Origin: Rhizobium sp. Q54
GTDB taxonomy: Bacteria > Pseudomonadota > Alphaproteobacteria > Rickettsiales > UBA1997
Assembly (NCBI GenBank): GCA_945865745.1
Contig: CAMBFP010000022.1
Span: forward strand, 1 to 12,357
Length of the DNA stretch: 12,357 bases
Direction of reading: 5' to 3'
Of this stretch, positions 1-7,946 are shown in pieces (the stretch's first letter is position 1; each line of letters begins with the position of its first letter). The position numbers were made by a program, and so were the translations under genes. Under the pieces are notes generated by a model. It did not search any database. It was not told the DNA's origin and saw nothing but the letters and a program-made list of their open reading frames with translations.

Positions 1-1830
1 ATGTACATTCTTGGCATCTCCGCCTTCTTTCACGATTCTGCTGCCTGTCTAATCAAAGACGAAGAAATCATTGCTGCAGCACAAGAAGAGCGCTTCACGC
101 GCAAAAAACATGACGAATCATTTCCTAGAAATGCCATCGCTTATGTGCTCGCTGAAGCGGGAATTACGCTAGATCAAGTCGATCATGTTGCCTTCTTTGA
201 AAAGCCTTTCTTGAAATTTGAACGCTTGATCGAAACCTATTTGGCCGAAGCTCCAAGAGGCTTTAGATCATTCGTTACTTCGATTCCAATCTGGCTGAAG
301 CACAAACTTTTTTTGAAAGACACAATTATCAAAGAGCTCGGGAAATCCGTTGAAGCAAAACTTCTTTTCTCCGAACACCACCAATCACACGCCGCCAGCT
401 GTTTTTACCCTTCGCCTTTTCGCGATGCAGCAATCCTAACAATGGACGGAGTTGGAGAGTGGGCCACAACTTCAATCGCTCACGGCGTTGACAACAAAAT
501 AACATTTTTAAAAGAGATGCATTTTCCGCATTCTCTTGGCTTATTTTATTCAGCATTCACTTACTACCTCGGCTTCAAAGTAAATTCTGGTGAATATAAA
601 GTGATGGGCCTCGCGCCTTACGGAGAGGCAATTTACGTTGATCTCATCAAAAAACATTTCATCGATATCAAAGAAGACGGCTCCTTCAAGCTCAACATGG
701 AGTACTTCAATTACACCGTCGGATTAACAATGACGAATGACAAATTCGCCGCAGTTTTTGGTCGCAAAGCACGCAAATCTGAATCTGATTTAACTCAGTT
801 CGAAATGGACGTAGCACGCTCACTACAAGAAGTGACCGAAGAAATAATGATTAAACTAGCGCGCACGGCACAAAAAATTACCGGCAGCAAAAATTTGGTA
901 ATGGCTGGAGGGGTAGCTCTAAACTGCGTTGGTAACGGCAAAATTCTTCAAGAAAAAATCTTCGAAAATATTTGGATTCAGCCAGCCGCTGGAGATGCCG
1001 GAGGTGCTATGGGTGCAGCTCAAGCCGCCTATTACCAATATTTTGACAAGCCTCGCAACTGCTACAAAACTGGCGAAGACAATATCAAAGGAAGCTACTT
1101 AGGCAAAAAATTCAGCAATGAAGAAGTGCGTAAATACCTCGATTCCGTAGATGCCATTTACATTCGCGCTGAAAATGAGGATCAACTTTTAAACTTAGCT
1201 TGCGAATCTTTGCAAAATGAAAAAGTTATTGGCTGGCACCAAGGCAGAATGGAATTTGGCCCGCGCTCTCTTGGTGCGCGAAGCATCCTTGGAGACGCAC
1301 GCAGCGAAAAGATGCAATCAAAAATGAATCTAAAAATTAAATATCGCGAAAGTTTTCGTCCTTTTGCTCCAGCGGTTTTGAGCGAAAAAGCTTCTGAATA
1401 TTTTGATCTGAATTGCAATTCACCTTACATGCTTCTAGTTGCGCCGATCAAAAAAGATTTGGTAAAAAAAATGGACGCAGCGCAAGAAAAGCTTTTCGGC
1501 ATCGAAAAATTGAATGTTTCGCGCTCAACTATTCCGGCAGTTACTCACGTTGATTACTCAGCTCGAGTTCAAACAGTTCACCAAAAAACCAATCCACGCT
1601 TTCACAATTTACTCAAAAAATTCTCAGAAAAATCTGGCTCGGCAGTTGTGATTAATACCTCGTTCAATGTTCGTGGAGAACCAATTGTCTGTGATCCGCA
1701 AGATTCCTATAAATGCTTCATGCGCACTGAAATGGATGTTTTGGTAATCGAAGATTTTATTCTTTACAAAGAGGATCAGCCAAATTTCGCTGACAAAGAA
1801 GATTGGCAACAAACTTACGAGTTGGATTAA
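1..1830 (+). CDS. NodU/CmcH-family carbamoyltransferase
   Basis: Predicted carbamoyltransferase that moves the carbamoyl group of carbamoyl phosphate, via carbamoyl-adenylate, onto a hydroxyl of a sugar or other small molecule in the cytoplasm. The 609 residues are full length for the NodU/CmcH/TobZ family. The N-terminal Kae1-like ATPase fold shows HDSAA at 11-15, the metal-binding HHQSH at 126-130, DGVGEW at 149-154, SGEYKVMGLAPYG at 196-208, AGGVALN at 302-308 and GDAGGAMGAA at 331-340. The C-terminal YrdC-like carbamoyltransferase domain shows GRMEFGPRSLGARSIL at 415-430, RESFRPFAPAV at 449-459 and INTSFNVRGEPIV at 551-563. The ATG at base 1 matches the usual family start, so the gene looks complete, but its upstream region lies outside the window. 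The acceptor cannot be read from sequence. The nearby manC and the PMT-like glycosyltransferase make a surface polysaccharide or lipid-linked sugar plausible (inference). Confidence 0.93.
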   Translation: MYILGISAFFHDSAACLIKDEEIIAAAQEERFTRKKHDESFPRNAIAYVLAEAGITLDQVDHVAFFEKPFLKFERLIETYLAEAPRGFRSFVTSIPIWLKHKLFLKDTIIKELGKSVEAKLLFSEHHQSHAASCFYPSPFRDAAILTMDGVGEWATTSIAHGVDNKITFLKEMHFPHSLGLFYSAFTYYLGFKVNSGEYKVMGLAPYGEAIYVDLIKKHFIDIKEDGSFKLNMEYFNYTVGLTMTNDKFAAVFGRKARKSESDLTQFEMDVARSLQEVTEEIMIKLARTAQKITGSKNLVMAGGVALNCVGNGKILQEKIFENIWIQPAAGDAGGAMGAAQAAYYQYFDKPRNCYKTGEDNIKGSYLGKKFSNEEVRKYLDSVDAIYIRAENEDQLLNLACESLQNEKVIGWHQGRMEFGPRSLGARSILGDARSEKMQSKMNLKIKYRESFRPFAPAVLSEKASEYFDLNCNSPYMLLVAPIKKDLVKKMDAAQEKLFGIEKLNVSRSTIPAVTHVDYSARVQTVHQKTNPRFHNLLKKFSEKSGSAVVINTSFNVRGEPIVCDPQDSYKCFMRTEMDVLVIEDFILYKEDQPNFADKEDWQQTYELD

Positions 1831-1855
1831 TTAATTTTTCTTCGATCTTTCGGCG

Positions 1856-1941
1856 CTAATCCCCATGAATCTGGGCACAGAACAGAGCTTTAAGAGTAGT
1901 GCTAACTGCTGAATCCCCACCTTTGTGGGGATGGCGATTAG
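1856..1941. other. Structured intergenic element (nested inverted repeats)
   Basis: The 135-base spacer between the carbamoyltransferase and the YhdP-like gene holds several complementary segments. CTAATCCCCAT (1856-1866) pairs with ATGGCGATTAG (1931-1941) at 10 of 11 positions and would close the element. Inside it lie CCCA/TGGG (1862-1865 with 1872-1875), AGTAGT/ACTGCT (1895-1900 with 1905-1910, one G-U) and a perfect 8-bp hairpin, ATCCCCAC/GTGGGGAT, at 1913-1932. AATCCCCA occurs twice (1858-1865 and 1912-1919), so GTGGGGAT could pair with either copy. There is no T-run after the strong hairpin, so it is not a canonical intrinsic terminator, and there is no GTTCGA T-loop, so it is not a tRNA. 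It may be a dispersed palindromic repeat or a structured 5' leader. The biological role is unknown. Confidence 0.4.
1913..1932. repeat. Perfect 8-bp hairpin, CTTT loop
   Basis: ATCCCCAC at 1913-1920 and GTGGGGAT at 1925-1932 form an uninterrupted stem around a 4-base loop. It is the strongest single hairpin in the window's spacers. It resembles the ATCCCC(N)GGGGAT palindromes often dispersed between genes in proteobacteria (recollection, not a search). It ends 33 bases before the start codon of the next gene and has no following T-tract. Confidence 0.6.
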
Positions 1942-1965
1942 AGAATTTTCATCTCTTCACAAAAA

Positions 1966-4863
1966 ATGCACAAACACCAACAAAAAAATACCCATTCCAA
2001 ACCAAAAAAGAAGCAGCTTGGCTTATTCTACGGCACGGCCTCATCCCTTGCCATAATTGCCTTTATCGCTATTTTCTATTTTGCTGTTTTGGTATCCGCT
2101 AAGCCGAGATCGATCTTACTAGTAACACAAAAAATTGAGTTGGTCTTACAAGAAAAATTCGGCCGCGACAATGTTAGCATCGACAAAACTTTTTTGAGCT
2201 TCACAAATTATGGCACATTAAAAATCAACATTTCCGGCCTACGAATTCTTTATCCTGACTCATATGGCACTGGCAAAAAATCATTCATTATTCCTGACTT
2301 AGAAACAGAATTTTCTTTGCTTAATTTTTTACGACTACGCTTTCAGCCAAGCAAAATCAAGGTCTCAAACCCAAATATTTTTCTCGGAGATTGGCAAAAA
2401 TTCACCAGTGGCAATAAAGATTCATCCACAAAACAAAGTGATTTATCCTTAATCGCCACGCTTCTTTCTTCAATTCGCAAAGGTGAAAATCCGATCGAAA
2501 ATCTCGAAATAGAAAACGCAAAATTACTCGTTCGCGGCGAAAATTTTGAGCGCGAAATTTTGCTAAAAAGATCGCAAATTCAAGTGATCAGCAAAGGTAA
2601 TAATTTAGTAATTTTGTCACAAAATAATCTAAGCCTTGATGCTGAAGAAGGTGATGTGACTCTAAGCTCTAACTGCAAAATATCTGAAAATACAATCTGC
2701 GATTTATCCCTACAAAATCTTTCACCAAATTCGATCTCTGAACTTCACCCAAGCCTAGCTGAATTAAGCAAAATAAATGCCGCTCTCAGCGCCAATATTT
2801 CTTTCGCTTTTAATAATTATGAGTTCGGTGATTTGAAGTTCAAAATTTACTCCGAAACAGGCGATTTTGAATTCCAAAATTTCTTCGCAAAAAAAATGCA
2901 TTTCAAAGATCTCTCCGTCACTGGCGGATATGATCACAAAACCAAAATCCTCGATTTGTCACAAATCGAAACTGACTTTTTAGATGCCGCAAACCCAACA
3001 AATAAGCCGCATCTCAGTATGTCATTACTAATTTCTACATTAGAAGACGCGCCTGGCAATAAGTTCGATTTTAACATTCAGTTACAAAATATTTTAGGAG
3101 ACGAGCTACAAAAATATTGGCCAATCACTCTGCAAGAAAATGGAATTCGTGAATGGGTTACAACTAACATCACGGGCGGAATCATCAAAACCGCCTCAGC
3201 AAAATTTACTCTGACGCAAATCAAGGACGAATTTTTTCTCGACAAAATCAGTGCCGAAGCGGCTTTCTCTGGCATCAATCTGAAATACAGTCTGGATTTT
3301 CCTGAGATAAAAAATATTGCTGCGACCGCCAACTTCACGCGCGAAAATATGAAAATTGTCATTGCTGGCGGTGAGGTTTTGCAAACAAAAATTTCTGAAG
3401 GCTTGGTAGAAATAGACGATTTCGCCGCAAAAACAGTAATGCTAAGAATTTCTGGAAAGGCGGCGGGAAATGCCGCAAACGGATTACAACTTGCTCACAA
3501 CAATCCAGAATTCACGAAGGAAGTTACCAAATATTTAAATGGAGATGCGCAAAGTGATTTCGACATTCGCCTACCAATCAGCAAAGAGGTTACTCTAAAT
3601 AATTCATACATCGCAGTTAATTCAGTCATTGCCGGACTAAGAAACGATTACCTTCAAGGCGGGGCGATTATTAACAGTAAAAAAGGTTTCGGCAGCGTAG
3701 ATTTTGTTACTAACATTGATCTTACTGCTGCTGGACTCTCTTCTAATCCATTCGATCTGAACAAAGAATCTGGCGTCGAATCGCAGTTAAGTTTGGTAGT
3801 TTCTGTGCGTAGCCCACAAGAAATTCGTATTAAAAATATCGCTTTGAGCAAAAAAGAAAAAACCGGTGAGATTGAAAAATTCAGCGGCGACATCGCCTTT
3901 CAAACCTCTCCTTTCCTGATCAAATCCGCAAATTTTAAAAATACTAATTTCGACAAAAATAATTATTTAGTCACTTACCTAAGCGACGCAAAAACCAATT
4001 CGCACAAAATTTCTTGGCGCGGAGATCGAATAAATCTTGGCTCATTTTTGAAGCAAAAAGCTTCAGATGGAGATTTCCCCGATCTAACATTGCAACTCAC
4101 TGCTAATCGCGCCGAGCTATTAAAAAACAAAACTCTGCGCAACTTGTCCTTGTCAATAAATTGTACCAAAGGTCTCTGTTCAAAAGGTCTGCTGAAAGCC
4201 AATTACAACAAACAAAATTCACTAAATTTAAGAATAAATAAATCCGAAGAAAATTATTTAGTCACGGGCCGCGTCACTGATTTAGGCTATCTCGCCGATG
4301 CTTTGGGAATTTCAGATGTTGTTAGTGGAGGCGATGCAAAATTGAAAATTCAGCATTATGCAATCAATAATAAACCAGTGCTCAAAGGCACACTGACAAT
4401 CGATGACAACATCACGATTTACGAAAATGCAGCAGTTAAGCGCTTCTCACGAGATACGTTATTTTCGCAAATCCGCGACACAATTTTTGCCAGCGACAAG
4501 ACAATTTTTAACTCAGTGAAACTTGAGTTCCGCTTACAGAATTACCTTCTTGGAATCGATTCGCTAATCGCTAATAATTACAAAATCGGCATTACCGCCA
4601 GAGGATCAATTAATCTGATTAGTCAAAGCTGTCAGCTTAAAGGAATGATCGTGCCCGGCTTCATTGTGAATAATCTTTTTGGCATCGGGAAAATTCCTTT
4701 GGTGGGCGGAGTAATTAGTGGATTACTTACCGGAGGTGAAGGCGGCGGCCTGTTTGGAATTCGCTATGAATACGACAAAAAACCAGGAGACAAAGAAGCG
4801 AAATTTACCACCAATAAAGTTTCTGCTTTTGTACCTTCAACGCTTCAAAACTTATTTGATTAA
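1966..4863 (+). CDS. YhdP/AsmA-like (DUF3971-type) membrane-anchored envelope protein
   Basis: A 965-residue protein anchored by one membrane segment at about residues 20-43, preceded by a basic, Lys-rich cytoplasmic tail, so the bulk should be periplasmic. The body is beta-rich and low in Cys, as in AsmA-like proteins. These are thought to form long grooved bridges that move phospholipids between inner and outer membranes or tune outer-membrane permeability. The C-terminal 150 or so residues carry the clearest family signature: a GxINL strand, then MIVPGFIVNNLFG, GKIPLVGGVISGLLTGGEGGGLFGIRY and a final SAFVPSTLQNLF. This resembles the end of YhdP/DUF3971 proteins in alphaproteobacteria. The ATG at 1966 is preferred because it gives a normal signal anchor; Shine-Dalgarno support is weak. 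The gene follows a structured spacer and lies 10 bases upstream of bioD. The family call is good, but the lipid-transport role is inferred from homologues. Confidence 0.82.
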   Translation: MHKHQQKNTHSKPKKKQLGLFYGTASSLAIIAFIAIFYFAVLVSAKPRSILLVTQKIELVLQEKFGRDNVSIDKTFLSFTNYGTLKINISGLRILYPDSYGTGKKSFIIPDLETEFSLLNFLRLRFQPSKIKVSNPNIFLGDWQKFTSGNKDSSTKQSDLSLIATLLSSIRKGENPIENLEIENAKLLVRGENFEREILLKRSQIQVISKGNNLVILSQNNLSLDAEEGDVTLSSNCKISENTICDLSLQNLSPNSISELHPSLAELSKINAALSANISFAFNNYEFGDLKFKIYSETGDFEFQNFFAKKMHFKDLSVTGGYDHKTKILDLSQIETDFLDAANPTNKPHLSMSLLISTLEDAPGNKFDFNIQLQNILGDELQKYWPITLQENGIREWVTTNITGGIIKTASAKFTLTQIKDEFFLDKISAEAAFSGINLKYSLDFPEIKNIAATANFTRENMKIVIAGGEVLQTKISEGLVEIDDFAAKTVMLRISGKAAGNAANGLQLAHNNPEFTKEVTKYLNGDAQSDFDIRLPISKEVTLNNSYIAVNSVIAGLRNDYLQGGAIINSKKGFGSVDFVTNIDLTAAGLSSNPFDLNKESGVESQLSLVVSVRSPQEIRIKNIALSKKEKTGEIEKFSGDIAFQTSPFLIKSANFKNTNFDKNNYLVTYLSDAKTNSHKISWRGDRINLGSFLKQKASDGDFPDLTLQLTANRAELLKNKTLRNLSLSINCTKGLCSKGLLKANYNKQNSLNLRINKSEENYLVTGRVTDLGYLADALGISDVVSGGDAKLKIQHYAINNKPVLKGTLTIDDNITIYENAAVKRFSRDTLFSQIRDTIFASDKTIFNSVKLEFRLQNYLLGIDSLIANNYKIGITARGSINLISQSCQLKGMIVPGFIVNNLFGIGKIPLVGGVISGLLTGGEGGGLFGIRYEYDKKPGDKEAKFTTNKVSAFVPSTLQNLFD

Positions 4864-4873
4864 AAACTCTAGA

Positions 4874-5500
4874 ATGACTTACCTAATTCTTGGTACCGGC
4901 ACCGACATTGGGAAAAGTTTTTTGGTAGAAAATCTTTGTCGAATTTTACCACAAGTAACCGCGATCAAACCTGTTTGTACCGGATTTTTAGACTCTGACA
5001 AAAACAGTGATCCGACGAGAATTTTAAACTCTCTTGGCTTAGAAATTTCTGAAACAAATCTTAATGAAATCACACCTTGGCGCTTTTCAGAACCTTGCTC
5101 TCCGCACTTTCTAGACGAACAGATTGATTTCTCTGCAGTGAAGAATTTTTGTCAGAAAAAAATTTTAGAAGCAGGTGAAAAAAATTTATTAATCGAAGCT
5201 GCGGGAGGCATAATGACGCCGATTAATAATCAGAAAACTTTTTTAGATTTGGCTACGGAATTAAAAATTCCCGTTTTGCTAGTTGCTGGAAATTATTTGG
5301 GCGCGATTAGCCATACACTTTCAGCTGTTGAGGTTCTAAGAGGCAAAGGAGTTGTGGTAGAGAGAATAATTGTAAATGAGAGAGAAGAGTCGAAATGGTC
5401 GATTGTTGAAACGCTGAAAAATTTTACCGGAATTGAAACTGTTACGATGCGGGAACTTTTCCTCGATCCTCGCCTAAGTAGAAATAAATTGCCTTCCTAA
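4874..5500 (+). CDS. bioD: Dethiobiotin synthase
   Basis: ATP-dependent carboxylation and ring closure of 7,8-diaminopelargonate to dethiobiotin, the penultimate step of biotin synthesis, in the cytoplasm. With the ATG at 4874 the protein has 208 residues, slightly short for the 215-230 of the family, and starts MTYLILGTGTDIGKS. This is the family's N-terminal P-loop, usually GTDTxVGKT; here the second Asp of that pattern is Gly and the final Thr is Ser. IKPVCTGF (from about residue 31) matches the substrate-binding KPV-SG segment, and EAAGGIMTPI matches EGAGG-PL with Ala replacing Gly. PVLLVAGNYLGAISHTLSAVEVL is also typical. The frame stays open upstream into the YhdP-like gene to 4718, but a start there would add about 52 unrelated residues before the P-loop. 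It lies 10 bases after the preceding gene, so it is probably cotranscribed. No other bio gene is in the window. Confidence 0.88.
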   Translation: MTYLILGTGTDIGKSFLVENLCRILPQVTAIKPVCTGFLDSDKNSDPTRILNSLGLEISETNLNEITPWRFSEPCSPHFLDEQIDFSAVKNFCQKKILEAGEKNLLIEAAGGIMTPINNQKTFLDLATELKIPVLLVAGNYLGAISHTLSAVEVLRGKGVVVERIIVNEREESKWSIVETLKNFTGIETVTMRELFLDPRLSRNKLPS

Positions 5501-5528
5501 TTTGTTCTCTAGCCTCTTCAAGCTGGAA

Positions 5529-5987
5529 TCAAGGAAGTTGAAATCCAGGCTCTATCTCTCTCACGGTCTGAATAAAAAAATCCCTTTCAAGCAGCCCGGG
5601 ATGAGGAATCGTGAGTTTATCACCAAGACTAATCTGTAAATCGCCAATCGCTAAAATATCAATGTCGATCTCACGCGGCGCCCATTTCTCACGCTCTTTT
5701 CTTCCTAAATTTTTTTCGATTTTTTTAACGATTTCTAAAATTTTTTCCGGCAAAAATTTTTGCGAATCAATGTCTGCAGAAAAGGCGATATTGAAAAATT
5801 CAACGCTCCATTCAACTGGCGAGTTTGGCAAAAGCATTGCCGGATTTCTGAAGATTTTTGATTTTCTTGAATTGCTGAGAAACAGCTCTCTTTCTAGCTC
5901 TGCAACCGCAGAATCGAGGTAAGATTCTCGATCTCCCAGGTTGGATCCGAGGCCAAAAATAATTCGTTTAACGACCGTAAATGTCAC
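5529..5987 (-). CDS. folK: 2-amino-4-hydroxy-6-hydroxymethyldihydropteridine diphosphokinase (HPPK)
   Basis: Transfers pyrophosphate from ATP to 6-hydroxymethyl-7,8-dihydropterin, the step before dihydropteroate synthase in folate synthesis. The protein has 152 residues, normal for HPPK. GLGSNLGDR at 12-20 is the N-terminal signature. WAPREIDIDIL at 102-112 holds the Trp, Arg105 and the two Mg-binding Asp residues (108 and 110). IPHPGLLERDFF at 127-138 is the conserved C-terminal loop. The start is a GTG at 5987, read on the minus strand, which overlaps the last 20 bases of manC in another frame. No ATG lies between it and the GLGSNLG motif, so translation is probably coupled to manC. It is the last gene of the ThiE-like/manC/folK operon and converges on bioD with 28 bases between stop codons and no obvious terminator. 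Confidence 0.93.
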   Translation of the reverse strand: MTFTVVKRIIFGLGSNLGDRESYLDSAVAELERELFLSNSRKSKIFRNPAMLLPNSPVEWSVEFFNIAFSADIDSQKFLPEKILEIVKKIEKNLGRKEREKWAPREIDIDILAIGDLQISLGDKLTIPHPGLLERDFFIQTVREIEPGFQLP

Positions 5988-7395
5988 TGAATCTCACAAT
6001 GTCGTCTTCGCCTAAATATTCGCCGGTTTGCACTTCGATTAACTCGAGCGGAATTTTTCCTTTATTCTCGAGGCGATGTTTTTTGCCGATTGGAATGTAG
6101 GTCGATTTGTCTTCGGTAAGAATAAATTCATCCTTATCACAAGTCACGTGAGCCACACCCTTAACAACAATCCAATGTTCCGCGCGGTGATTATGCATTT
6201 GCAGCGAAAGTGATGCGCCTGGTTTTACGGTAATACGCTTTGCTTTGAAACGATCTGCTTCGTCAATCACTTCAAAACTGCCCCAAGGACGCAAAACTTT
6301 TGTGTGTGAAAAACATTCTTCGCGCTTCTGATTTTTGAGCAACTCGAACATTTTTTTAACATCCTGCGAATTATTTTTATTGAGCACGAGCACCACATCT
6401 TTCAACGCAATCACGATCAGATTTTCTACACCTATTGTAGCAACCAAGCGGCTACGCGAGTTAACGTAGCAATTCTTGCTGTTCAGAGAAAATGCGTCAC
6501 CAAGTAGAGTATTTCCGTCTTCATTTTGCGGCGACAATTCAGCAACTGCACTCCAAGAGCCAACGTCAGACCAACCAATATTAACCGGCACAACCGCAAC
6601 TTTTTCAGCTTTCTCCATTACCGCGTAATCAATCGAAATATTGGCGCATTGCCCAAAATCTTCTTCTGGCAAGCGCATAAAGTCTAGATCGCGGCGCGCT
6701 TTGTTATGAGAGTTAATGCAGGCAATAAAGATGTCGTTGTGATATTTTTGCAGCGCTTCCAAATAAGCAGAGGCTCGGAACATAAAGATGCCGCTATTCC
6801 ACAAGTAATTTCCAAAACTTTTTCCCTCGGCAAGAAATTTTTCGGCGGTTTCTTGATTGGGCTTTTCAATGAATTTCTCGACCGAAAAAACCTCAGAGAA
6901 ATCCTTAACTTCCGCAGATTTTTTAATATAGCCATATCCGGTTTCAGCCTTGTCTGGCATGATACCAAAGGTAATTAGGTATCCCGCTTGCGCTGCGGCA
7001 AAAGAATTTTTTACCTGAGTAATAAATTTTTTTTCGTCACGAATAATGTGGTCGGATGGCATTACCAAAATCACATCATTTTTTTGATCGGAAGTAATTA
7101 CTCCGATTGCTGCAATTGCGATTGCCGGAGCGGTATTTCGGGCACAAGGTTCAAGAATAATTGAATGTGGCTCAATACCAATTTTTTGTAATTCTTCAGC
7201 CGCGGTGAAGCGGTGCTCATTGTTGCAGACAACAATCGGCTTTTCAAAATCTTTTGATTTTACACGCAATGCGGTTTGTTGAAAAAGTGAATGCTTACCA
7301 AAAAAATCTAAAAATTGTTTTGGATTAAGTTCGCGCGAAACTGGCCAGAGCCTAGTTCCTGAACCACCGGAAAGAATTACTGGAGTAATTTTCAT
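5968..7395 (-). CDS. manC: Bifunctional mannose-1-phosphate guanylyltransferase / mannose-6-phosphate isomerase
   Basis: Type II PMI/GMP enzyme: it isomerises fructose-6-P to mannose-6-P and joins GTP to mannose-1-P to give GDP-mannose, the donor for mannose- and fucose-type surface glycans. The 475 residues are full length (AlgA/CpsB/XanB size). The N-terminal nucleotidyltransferase has GGSGTRLWP at 10-18 with ELNPKQF after it, VMPSDH at 111-116, GYGYI at 153-157 and FIEKP at 175-179. The C-terminal cupin begins at RPWGSFE (369-375), has the metal-site motif QMHNHRAEHW at 399-408, and ends GEYLGEDDIVRFSDIYGR. All expected motifs are present. Its ATG shares one base with the TGA of the upstream ThiE-like gene (TGATG, reverse strand), and its end overlaps folK by 20 bases, so all three genes appear translationally coupled. 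No phosphomannomutase is in the window. Confidence 0.96.
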   Translation of the reverse strand: MKITPVILSGGSGTRLWPVSRELNPKQFLDFFGKHSLFQQTALRVKSKDFEKPIVVCNNEHRFTAAEELQKIGIEPHSIILEPCARNTAPAIAIAAIGVITSDQKNDVILVMPSDHIIRDEKKFITQVKNSFAAAQAGYLITFGIMPDKAETGYGYIKKSAEVKDFSEVFSVEKFIEKPNQETAEKFLAEGKSFGNYLWNSGIFMFRASAYLEALQKYHNDIFIACINSHNKARRDLDFMRLPEEDFGQCANISIDYAVMEKAEKVAVVPVNIGWSDVGSWSAVAELSPQNEDGNTLLGDAFSLNSKNCYVNSRSRLVATIGVENLIVIALKDVVLVLNKNNSQDVKKMFELLKNQKREECFSHTKVLRPWGSFEVIDEADRFKAKRITVKPGASLSLQMHNHRAEHWIVVKGVAHVTCDKDEFILTEDKSTYIPIGKKHRLENKGKIPLELIEVQTGEYLGEDDIVRFSDIYGR

Positions 7396-7946
7396 CAGTT
7401 AGTTTGAAAAAAATTGATTGCTCCAAAGCCGGCCAATCCGAGCTTCTTGAGCGATTTGATATTTGCAGAATTAACACCGCCAAGCGCGTAAATTGGCAGC
7501 GCGTTTCGATTTTTGGTAATGATTTTTATTAGACATTGAAGTCCAAGAGATTTTGTCTCTTTGTGACTCGAAGTTGGGAAAATTGGCGAGATGAAAATCA
7601 TGTCTGGTTTTAGTCTTTGAGAGCCCAAAAAGGACTTCAAACTGTGACAAGAAAAACTGAAAATAAAGTTTCTGGGCTTCAAAGGCGAGAAAGGTAATTT
7701 GTCAAAATCAGAAAAATGCACGCCGTCAGCTTTAATTTTTTGTGCCAGAATTAAATCTTTTCCGACCAGAATTTTCAGACCTCTGTCGCGTGCTAAATTA
7801 GAAATTTCTTGCGCAAAAACTTCTCTCTCTTTTGGCGCTAGATCGTATTCGCGAATAATTACGACAGAATTTTTTGGCAGATTTTTAATTACCTTCTTAA
7901 AGTCAAAAACCTTCCTGCGATCCGTAAAAAAAACAGACTGAAACAT
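7395..7946 (-). CDS. ThiE/TenI-like thiamine phosphate synthase superfamily protein
   Basis: A 183-residue protein of the ThiE/TenI (beta-alpha)8 barrel superfamily. True ThiE joins HMP-PP to thiazole phosphate to make thiamin phosphate; TenI-type relatives do other thiazole chemistry. Visible pieces are TDRR at 8-11 (the ITDR start), ADGVHF at 73-78, FSCHS at 98-102, SPIFPTSS at 120-127, ALGGV at 154-158 and AGFGAI at 172-177. Some canonical ThiE residues look replaced: the QFREK segment reads VIIREYD, keeping Arg but not Lys; the NDD segment reads GKD; and the GQED after the VH reads SDFD. Full ThiE activity is therefore uncertain. The ATG at 7946 is chosen because it puts TDRR at the usual distance from the N terminus. 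A TTG at 7997 would add 17 residues inside yggS. It heads the manC/folK operon, and its start codon overlaps that of the divergent yggS. Confidence 0.75.
   Translation of the reverse strand: MFQSVFFTDRRKVFDFKKVIKNLPKNSVVIIREYDLAPKEREVFAQEISNLARDRGLKILVGKDLILAQKIKADGVHFSDFDKLPFSPLKPRNFIFSFSCHSLKSFLGSQRLKPDMIFISPIFPTSSHKETKSLGLQCLIKIITKNRNALPIYALGGVNSANIKSLKKLGLAGFGAINFFQTN

Noticed and set aside
1852..1944. tRNA or tmRNA in the structured spacer
   Set aside because: No GTTCGA-type T-loop, no 7-bp acceptor stem with a proper D-arm, and no CCA-like end.
1899..2102. 67-codon plus-strand frame overlapping the start of the YhdP-like gene
   Set aside because: It runs through the hairpin element and the N-terminal coding part of the large gene in another frame, and shows no family signature.
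4718..4873. Upstream extension of bioD to an ATG at 4718
   Set aside because: It would add about 52 residues encoded inside the YhdP-like gene, before the P-loop that normally begins BioD.
5501..5528. Terminator between convergent bioD and folK
   Set aside because: Only a 6-bp complement (CTTCCT/AGGAAG) across a loop of more than 30 bases, and no T-tract.
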